Notes under the pieces: generated by a model
What the model was told of the DNA's origin: nothing
Databases searched by the model: none
What the model saw: the letters and a program-made list of their open reading frames with translations, nothing else
Translations under genes and position numbers: made by a program
Assembly: GCA_050011095.1 (NCBI GenBank)
Contig: JBEKJU010000280.1
Location: 1-8,598 of the forward strand
Reading direction: 5' to 3'
Source: JBEKJU01 sp050011095
GTDB lineage: Bacteria > Desulfobacterota > Syntrophorhabdia > Syntrophorhabdales > WCHB1-27
Length of the DNA: 8,598 nt
In this document: in pieces, positions 1 through 5,884 of the stretch
Layout: the number at the start of each line of letters is the position of its first letter
How positions within the stretch are numbered: the first letter of the stretch is position 1

Positions 1-163
1 CGGCGTTATGATGCTACAGCCTGTATCGCCATGGTAGCCTGGATTCAGAAGAGGAACCATGTGGCCTACCTATCGTACAGAAAACGGAAACTGGCTCTCG
101 TACGTCAGGTATCGTTGTGGGGATAGGAGCCTGTCGGAATATTATTCTTCCAAAATGCCCTGA

Positions 164-184
164 TTCCTTTGTAGAATAAAGGAA
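164..184 (+). repeat. Hairpin in the leader of the IS1182-type transposase
   Basis: A perfect 7-bp inverted repeat (TTCCTTT, then the 7-nt loop GTAGAAT, then AAAGGAA) lies 16 bases before the GTG start of the transposase. The stem is AT-rich and is followed by an A-run rather than a T-run, so it is not a classical terminator on the + strand. On the - strand it would be followed by a few pyrimidines only. Hairpins between the element end and the transposase start are known in several insertion sequences, where they limit read-through expression. That role here is an inference. Confidence 0.35.
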
Positions 185-200
185 AAATAGAGGGTTTAAC

Positions 201-500
201 GTGAGCGGACGCTATAAGACCTACGGCACCGACCAGCCCTTCCTCCTGCCTCCCTCGCTTCGTGAGTGGCTGCCCGAGGGGCACCTTGCCTACTTCGTCC
301 CGGACGTCGTCGATGAACTCGACCTGGCCGAGATAGAGAAGAAGCACAGTAGTCGTCTCCAGGGTCAGCCTCCGTATCACCCGGCCATGATGGTAAAACT
401 CCTCTTCTACGCCTACTGCCTGGGGATACCCTCTTCCAGAAAGATAGAAAGAGAAACATATGAAGACGTGGCCTTCAGAATTCTGGCTGCGGGGCAGGTG
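201..500 (+). pseudogene. IS1182-family transposase, N-terminal fragment
   Basis: The first ~98 residues match the N-terminal domain (DUF772 type) of IS1182/IS5-like DDE transposases. Recognisable segments are YKTYGTDQPFLLPPSLREWL near the start, the YHPAMMVKLLFYAYCLGI block at about residues 59-76, and the SSRKIERETYEDVAFRILA block. The start is a GTG at 201, preceded by GAGGG at 190-194, so this is the true beginning of the transposase. Homology stops at about residue 98, where family members continue with a PDH-type block and then the DDE catalytic core. Here the frame instead runs into unrelated sequence and stops at 689. The catalytic domain and right end are missing, so the element cannot move by itself. 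The left terminal repeat should lie between about 120 and 165, but I could not identify it. Confidence 0.85.
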
Positions 501-880
501 CAGGACTCAGACTGGATTTTCTTCCATTGGACAGAAGTTCCTCAAACGATGGCAGTCCTTGAAAACACGCTCGGCGACATCGTCTTCATTGACGAGAACG
601 GATGGGCATGGGAAGGGCCAAACTTCAGCAAGTCCGAGCCGGTCCCATTGGAGAAGTGGCCGTCGGTGAGAGGGAATGGCGTGTCATAAAGGCCAAACAG
701 GGGAAGAGCGCTCCATGAAACTCATTAAAGGGAAGGCATGGGAGAGGCATGGAACTGCATTACACCCTTGGAAAGGGCAAGAATGCGAGGCCGTTCCTGG
801 CAGAAATAAACCCGAGAGACACCGGCTTGGGAGGAGCTGTCCTTTGTCAATGGCTGGCCCTGTTACTTGCCGACAGTTGA
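501..880 (+). pseudogene. Coding-like debris of unidentified gene(s), frameshifted
   Basis: After the transposase homology ends, the same frame continues for about 62 codons to a TAA at 687-689 with coding-like codon use, including LENTLGDIVFIDENGWAW. In the frame two bases further on, 602-718 reads open and coding-like at its end (VGEREWRVIKAKQGKSAP, stop TGA 716-718). The same frame resumes at ATG 749 to TGA 878-880 (43 residues, including RPFLAEINPRDTGLGGAV), with GGGAGAGG just upstream. The simplest reading is one or two old genes broken by a frameshift near 655-662 and a stop at 716. The EINPR string resembles the metal-binding end of ATP-grasp enzymes, but it is too short to assign. Function unknown. 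Confidence 0.35.
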
Positions 881-901
881 CGGCTCGTCGGACCACAGCC
901 G

Positions 902-1909
902 ATGCGCAACATTAGGTTGCACCAGGAGTGTGTCAACATAGCCCACGATAAGGACCCTTTCCCCTCCTGTGCCTCCATCACCTTTCTTGCCCTTGTGGGC
1001 CTTTTACTGTTGGCGATCTCTCCGGTCCATGCCGCCCCGGAAAGGGCATCCATTGAAGTGGCTACACTCGAGAGCGGGGCTATCGTAGTCCGTTTCGAGC
1101 GGTCACTTTTAAATACGGCAAAGGAAATAGTACGACTCTCCCCCTCAGTGAAGAATGAGCTTGCGAAGCTGCTCCAGTGGGAATTCCGGTTCCGACCGGA
1201 AGTCATTCTCATAAAGGATGATAAAACCTTCCAGATGATCGCCCATAGCAAGATGGTTGTTGCCTTTGCTGATCCCGAAAGGCAGCTTATTGTCATCGAC
1301 TGCTCCCGCGTGGGAGCGCACCCTTTCGACCTCGACGTTACCTTCAAACACGAACTCTGCCACCTCCTTCTTCACGCCCATATTCCTGTCGGCCTGCCGA
1401 GATGGCTCGATGAAGGGGTCGCCCAATGGGCAACCGGCGGCCTTGCCGAAATTTTTATGAATGACAGAAGGTCCGTGCTCATGGAAGCTGCACTGGCAGG
1501 GAGACTCTTTCGATTCGACGATCTATCCGATAGCTTCCCCGAGGACCGGCACGGCCTCGTCCTTGCCTACGAACAAAGCAGAAGCCTCGTCGAATACATC
1601 GTCGAGACCTACGGCGCCCCGAGGCTCCTTCAGCTGCTGAATGCATTGAAAGATGGCAGCACCATGGATGATGCCGTGCAAAAAAACCTCGGTCTCACTA
1701 TGGGGGAACTGGAGCGAAACTGGGCCTCACACCTCGGCAAAAGGTCCACATGGCTCATCTATGTAAGCAACAACCTCTACGAGATACTCTTTTTCTTTGC
1801 CTCCCTGATAACCGTTATTGCTGCGGCAAAGATCATTGCCAGAAGGCTCAGGGTCAGAATCTCCCGGAAGGAGGAAGACGAGGAGCAAGAAAAGGATTAT
1901 CTCGAGTAG
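902..1909 (+). CDS. Exported, membrane-anchored HExxH metallopeptidase (gluzincin type)
   Basis: This 335-residue protein is intact. A hydrophobic segment at about residues 27-41 followed by PVHA/AP looks like a Sec signal peptide, with cleavage near residue 44. The zinc site is HELCH at 150-154, and E171 in PRWLDEGVAQW is the probable third ligand. This HExxH plus downstream DEG arrangement is typical of peptidase MA-like (gluzincin) domains. A second hydrophobic helix at about 293-311 is followed by basic residues and then an acidic tail (KEEDEEQEKDYLE). The catalytic domain should therefore face the periplasm, held by a C-terminal anchor with the tail in the cytoplasm. The substrate is unknown. 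ATG 902 has no good ribosome binding site; TTG 917 is an alternative that keeps the signal peptide. The gene is alone on this strand and its neighbours are all remnants. Confidence 0.85.
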   Translation: MRNIRLHQECVNIAHDKDPFPSCASITFLALVGLLLLAISPVHAAPERASIEVATLESGAIVVRFERSLLNTAKEIVRLSPSVKNELAKLLQWEFRFRPEVILIKDDKTFQMIAHSKMVVAFADPERQLIVIDCSRVGAHPFDLDVTFKHELCHLLLHAHIPVGLPRWLDEGVAQWATGGLAEIFMNDRRSVLMEAALAGRLFRFDDLSDSFPEDRHGLVLAYEQSRSLVEYIVETYGAPRLLQLLNALKDGSTMDDAVQKNLGLTMGELERNWASHLGKRSTWLIYVSNNLYEILFFFASLITVIAAAKIIARRLRVRISRKEEDEEQEKDYLE

Positions 1910-2178
1910 AGTAGATCTCGTTGTCTTCCTTATTTATCCAGTCAAGTGTTTTCTTATCCGTTTTGAGCACCGCAGGTTTTGATTGACTGACGGGTTCCCC
2001 ATCAGACTGCAACATTCTGCCCGACCCTTATGATTTGAGAGCCGCCACGGTTGGCGCCCTTACCTTGCTTAATCGGGGCTATAATGTTGGCGGGGAGTCA
2101 TGTATTCTGAAGTCGGAGGTCGCGTAATGCGCCTCAATGGAAGAAAACGATGATCCCCCCGTCAGCCATGATCATACC
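1910..2178. other. Intergenic stretch with no recognised gene
   Basis: This 269-base gap lies between the metallopeptidase stop and the IS110 remnant. I see no reading frame with coding character, no tRNA and no convincing terminator. The part nearest 2178 should be the downstream flank of the IS110 transposase (read on the - strand) and may hold the element's end. The boundary cannot be placed without a full-length relative. Confidence 0.5.
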
Positions 2179-2634
2179 TTACGCTGCCCTTTTTATCACC
2201 CTCCTTCTTGGGGCGCAGTACTCTCCAACGTAGTCCGGATCGTCTCTTAGGATCGCATGAATGATACGCAAGAGCTTCCTCATCACGGCCACAAGCGCCC
2301 TCATTTTCAAGGTGCCTCTGCCGGTAAGTCGCTCATAGTACTTGTGCATGATACCGTTCTTTCCGATCATCTGGATGGCGGCGAAGTAGAGGATCTTTCC
2401 CATGAGGCTCCTCCCCCTCTTCGTTATCCTCTTTTCCCCTTTTCTCTTCCCCGAGCTCACCTCGTAGAGATCGAGGCCGGCGAGCTTCATGATCTCCTAC
2501 TGGGTCCTGAACTTCGAAAAGTCCCCAACCTCGCCGATGAGGCCCGCGACGGAAGTCACCCCAAGTCCTTTGATCGAGAGAAGCCGTGCAGTGCAGGGGA
2601 TACGTTCCAGGGCAAGAACCACCTTATTGGAATT
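2179..2634 (-). pseudogene. IS110-family transposase, C-terminal remnant with in-frame stop
   Basis: Read on the - strand, the fragment begins at about 2634 with LERIPCTARLLSIKGLGV, followed by AGLIGEVGDFSKFRTQ. A TAG at 2497-2499 then interrupts, and the same frame continues EIMKLAGLDLYEVSSGKRKG to a TAA at 2179-2181. This is the C-terminal Transposase_20 domain of IS110 enzymes, which carries the conserved serine region (SSGKRKGEKRITKRG here). The N-terminal RuvC-like DEDD domain is absent: upstream of 2634 the frame loses all similarity and runs into the fumC leader. The TAG most simply replaces CAG. About 150 of the usual 340-400 residues remain, so the element is dead. In the IS110 subgroup the bridge RNA lies upstream of the transposase, and that side is lost here. 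Confidence 0.85.
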
Positions 2635-2758
2635 ATGTTTCGATAACCGCCCAGAGCGTCGTAGAGGTGTCGACGAGATCCCCGGGAAAGCAGAATGCGC
2701 CGGCTTTGATTCTTGATGCAGGGCGGCAGGTTCCAAAAGGAAGAAAACGGAGGAAGCG

Positions 2759-4187
2759 ATGGATACGATCAGCGGGATGAAGGCGCCGGACATGCGCAAG
2801 GAGACCGATAGCCTCGGCGAAGTCGCTGTTCCTGCCGACAAGCTTTGGGGAGCGCAAACCCAGCGATCTCTCGAACACTTCAGCATCGGCAAAGACCTGA
2901 TCCCCCAGGAGATGATCATCGCCTATGCGATGCTGAAGAAAGCCGCCGCCATCGCCAACCACGCCGGCCGGCGGCTCGGCGATCAGCCTTACACGCTCAT
3001 CGTTCAGGTGTGCGACGAGATCCTCGCCGGCCGGCATCACGACATGTTTCCGCTGCACGTGTGGATGACGGGCAGCGGCACCCAGTTCAACATGAACGTC
3101 AACGAGGTGATTTCCAACCGCTGCTGCCAACTTGCCGGCACGCCCCTCGGAAGCAAGACGCCGGTCCACCCCAACGATCACGTCAATATGGCACAGTCGT
3201 CCAACGACTCGTTTCCCTCCGCCATGTATATCGCGGCAGCGGTCAACGTGAAGCAGAAGCTGGTCCCGGCGGTGCAGGCGCTGCACGATGCAGTGGCGAC
3301 CAAAGCCGGGGAGTGGAAAGACATCATCAAGATCGGCCGGACCCATATGCAGGATGCAACGCCTTTGACGCTCGGCCAGGAATGGTCGGGTTACGCGGGG
3401 ATGCTCGCGGACGACCTCGACGGATAGAGGATGCCCTGAAGGGTGTCTACCTCCTCGCCCTCGGCGGCACGGCAGTGGGGACCGGCATCAACTCGGCGCC
3501 CGGCTTCGCCGAGGCGGCCGCTGGCGAAATTGCTGTGCTCACCGGTCTACCCTTCGTCAGCGCGCCTAACAAGTTCACGGTACAGGGCAGCCATGACGCC
3601 CTGGTGCAGCTTTCCGGCACCCTCCGCACGCTTGCCGTGTCACTCTACAAGATCGCCAACGACATTCGGCTGATGTCCTGCGGCCCGCGAGCCGGTTTTG
3701 CCGAGCTGGCAATCCCGCAGAACGAGCCGGGCTCGTCGATAATTCCGGGCAAAGTGAACCCGACCCAGGCAGAGGCACTCACGATGATCGCCGTGCAGGT
3801 GATGGCGAACGACGTGGCGGTTGGCTTCGGCGGTGCCGGCGGTTACCTGGAGATGAACGTCTATAAGCCCCTGCTCATTTCCATGTGACTCACTCGATCA
3901 CGATCATGACCGACGGGTGCACGAATTTTCGCAGGTTCCTGATCGAGGGGACGAAGCCGAATCTCAAGAAGATAAAGGAGTATGTAGACCACTCCCTGAT
4001 GCTCGTGACGGCGCTCTCGCCGGTCATCGGCTACGACAAAGCGTCGAAGATCTCGCACTACGCGATGGAGAACGACCTCACGCTGAAGGCCGCCGCCCTG
4101 AAGCTCGGCTTCGTGACGGAGGGGCTGTTCGACCGGGTCGTCGATCCGGCGAAGATGGTCAAACCCTACGTCGCGACCGACGGGTAA
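2759..4187 (+). pseudogene. fumC: Class II fumarate hydratase, split by two one-base losses
   Basis: FumC interconverts fumarate and malate as a cytosolic homotetramer. Three consecutive frames together give about 476 residues, close to the usual ~460-470. Family blocks appear in order: TGSGTQFNMNVNEVI, HPNDHVNMAQSSNDSFP, GRTHMQDATPLTLGQE (active-site His region) and the catalytic serine loop GSSIIPGKVNPTQ. ATG 2759 follows GGAGGA at 2749-2754. The first break is at 3421, where DDLDRIEDAL would be restored by one extra C (GACCGG instead of GACGG). The second is near 3883, where LLISNVTHSIT would be restored by one extra A. Each break removes one base of a doubled base, which could be true decay or an assembly error. 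As read, translation ends at 3427 and gives a 222-residue stub without the serine loop. The stop is 51 bases before the malic enzyme start, so the two probably formed an operon. Confidence 0.92.
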
Positions 4188-4221
4188 TGGAAGATCGAAG
4201 GTTTTGACTCAACAAGAGAAG

Positions 4222-4230
4222 AAAGGAGGT
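4222..4230 (+). promoter_or_regulatory. Strong ribosome binding site of the malic enzyme gene
   Basis: AAAGGAGGT lies 7 bases before ATG 4238 and is a near-perfect anti-16S match. It fixes the start and suggests the gene was once well translated. No promoter is evident in the short gap after fumC, which fits co-transcription with fumC. Confidence 0.8.
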
Positions 4231-4237
4231 AACCACC

Positions 4238-4820
4238 ATGAACAACACAACAAAGCGCGGAATCGAAGTACTTCACGACCCGTCACTCAACAAGTCGACC
4301 GCCTTCACCGAGGCCGAAAAACAGGCCCTCGGCATTGTCGGCCTCGTACCCGACGTCACGGAGGCCGAAGACCTGCAGTTGCGACGCGTGATGATGCAGC
4401 TCGGCCACAAGAACACGGACCTTGATCGCTACATCTACCTCATCAATCTGCTGGACCACAACGAGACGCTTTTCTACCGGACCGTCATGTCGGATCCGGC
4501 GTACTTTCTCCCGATCGCATACGACCCGACAATCGGGGAGGCATGCCTCAAGTTCGGCCACATCTATCGTCAGACCCGGGGGATGTATCTCTCCATCGAG
4601 CGCCGCGGCAAAGTGAAGGAGGTCCTGAAAAACTGGCCGCGGAAGGACGTCCGGTTCATCTGCGTCCCGGATGGCGGCCGAATCCTCGGCCTCGGCGACC
4701 TCGGGGCAAACGGCGCGGGCATCCCCATCGGGAAGCTGCAGCTCTATACCACCTGCGCCGGGGTGCCGCCGCAGTACCTGCTGCCCATGTACCTAGATGC
4801 GGGCACCAACCCCGAGGCAA
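4238..4820 (+). pseudogene. NAD-type malic enzyme, truncated after the N-terminal domain
   Basis: Malic enzyme oxidatively decarboxylates malate to pyruvate. Residues 1 to ~192 match the N-terminal malic domain. NETLFYRTVMSD at 75-86 holds the likely catalytic Tyr, RGMYLSI lies at 114-120, and DGGRILGLGDLGANGAGIP is followed by GKLQLY, which holds the likely catalytic Lys. The last family motif is YLDAGTN at 185-191, where relatives continue with NE. Similarity stops at nt ~4815-4825, so the metal-binding acidic residues and the entire NAD-binding domain (about two thirds of a 540-565-residue enzyme) are missing. The reading frame does not stop there: it continues out of family through the P460 leader and then, by chance, into the P460 body frame, ending at 5422. 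The 394-residue frame is best seen as a fortuitous fusion. Partner of fumC. Confidence 0.9.
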
Positions 4821-4886
4821 ACCATTCAGCTAGGGCCAAGCCACTTTCTGACTTGGTGACAACAGATAAGAAACGGAGGATTGGAG

Positions 4887-5422
4887 ATGAAAGGCAAAAA
4901 CATAATGGCGATTGCGCTCGTCGTGGTGGTATTTGCTATCGTGGGCATCATTGCCTTTGCGGAACAGGACAAGTACACGCAGCAAGTGCCGAATGGGCTC
5001 GCGCGTTCTCTGATTTCAAAGGATACGACACATGGCAGGATGTCGGGGTCAGTGAAACGGAAGGCAGCGTCAAGGCGATTCTGGCAAACCCAACGATGAT
5101 TGAGGCCTACAAGGAAGGTATCCCGGATAATGGTAAGCCTTTCCCCGAAGGCTCCAAGACTGTAAAAATCGAGTGGATCAAGAAGAAGAATCCAGTGTCG
5201 CCGTATTTTGTGGAGGTGCCGGACACCCTAAAGACGCTCTCGTTTATCGAGAAGGACTCGAAGAGATTCCCAAACACGCACGGATGGGCATATGCCAAGT
5301 TTGACTATGATGCTGGGTCTAAGACGTTTAAGCCTTCCGTGACCGGCCCCACATGCGGATATGCGTGCCACACGAGGGTGGCGTCGAGAGATTACATCTT
5401 CACAGCATATCCGCTTAGGTAA
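4887..5422 (+). pseudogene. Cytochrome P460-family periplasmic haem protein, frameshifted
   Basis: ATG 4887 follows GGAGGA at 4875-4880. The N-terminus MKGKNIMAIALVVVVFAIVG continues into IIAFAEQ, a good Sec signal peptide, then DKYTQQVPNGLA. The frame then shifts: the family body (FSDFKGYDTWQDVGVSET, later VEVPDTLKTLSFIEKDSKRF, TCGYACHTRVASRDYIFTAY) lies two bases on. Removing one CG from CGCGCG at 5000-5005 would restore VPNGLAFSDFKGY. The repaired protein has about 177 residues. The haem site is CGYACH, a CX3CH rather than CXXCH motif. I recall this form in relatives of this P460 branch but could not check it. Characterised P460 enzymes oxidise hydroxylamine with a lysine-crosslinked haem; I could not place that lysine, so the substrate is open. 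As read, the signal peptide leads into junk ending at 5099. Confidence 0.85.
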
Positions 5423-5470
5423 GCACTCTTCCTGCTGATGATCAAGATATGCGGTGGATGTCACTGAAAA

Positions 5471-5761
5471 ATGTCTACCACGCGACCCGTTAGCACTCAG
5501 GAGTTGAGCACCGCTTACGTTCACGAGATTTTCAGAAATCTGGAATCCGGAGATGGTAAAGGGTTTTTCGATCATGTGGCGGACGACGTGGACTGGATCG
5601 TCGAGGGAACGCATCCTCTTGCCGGTCACTATCACAGCAAGGCCGAGTTCCTCGTACATACCTTTGAAGAGCTGGCAAAGGTCCTACCGCAAGGCACGCA
5701 ATTGCATGTGGAACATGCGCTCGGCCGAAAAAAAGGCCTGTCGGCTCAACGCAACGACTGA
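5471..5761 (+). pseudogene. NTF2-like / SnoaL-type protein, probably C-terminally truncated
   Basis: The product is 96 residues. Residues ~10-84 read like the first part of an NTF2-like (SnoaL-type) alpha+beta barrel: helix VHEIFRNLESGDGKGFFDHV, then DDVDWIVEGTHPLAGHYHSK, then AEFLVHTFEELAKVL, then GTQLHVEH. Such proteins usually have 125-140 residues and continue with several beta strands. Here similarity is lost after residue ~84, just before a run of seven A at about 5725-5731, and the tail (GRKKGLSAQRND) looks out of frame. The neighbouring frames do not clearly restore the fold beyond a few residues (NATTENET), so this looks like truncation plus a shift. The family includes isomerases, dehydratases and many proteins of unknown role; no function can be assigned. 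The start lies 48 bases after the P460 stop, with only a weak GGTGGA upstream. Confidence 0.6.
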
Positions 5762-5884
5762 AAACGAAACGACCTCCCGGCCGCTCTCCCAGGAGCCTGC
5801 CCTCAGTCAAGGGTGACCCCTTATTCCTCCCATGGGCGGCCCCTCCTCGGTCCAGTCGCTCGTTTATGAGGCGAATCCCGCTGT
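5762..5884. other. Convergent intergenic gap
   Basis: This 123-base gap separates the + strand NTF2-like remnant from the end of the - strand cytochrome. The only inverted repeat I see is a 5-bp AAGGG/CCCTT pair near 5808-5823 without a T-run, too weak to call a terminator. Confidence 0.4.

Noticed and set aside
1..126. Open frame from the left edge to TAG at 124-126 (41 codons) that could be the tail of a gene.
   Set aside because: A 41-codon open stretch at an edge is not rare by chance, and the translation matches no family I recognise.
676..915. 79-codon + strand frame between the IS1182 stub and the peptidase.
   Set aside because: Its composition is not protein-like, and another frame in the same stretch reads much more like a real gene fragment.
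1903..1922. CGAG...CTCG hairpin just after the metallopeptidase stop.
   Set aside because: A 4-bp stem without a T-run is not enough to call a terminator.
2633..3346. Long - strand frame of 237 codons opposite fumC.
   Set aside because: It is the antisense shadow of fumC, which has clear family motifs on the + strand.
5800..5830. AAGGG/CCCTT inverted repeat as a shared terminator between the convergent genes.
   Set aside because: The stem is only 5 bp and no T-run follows on either strand.
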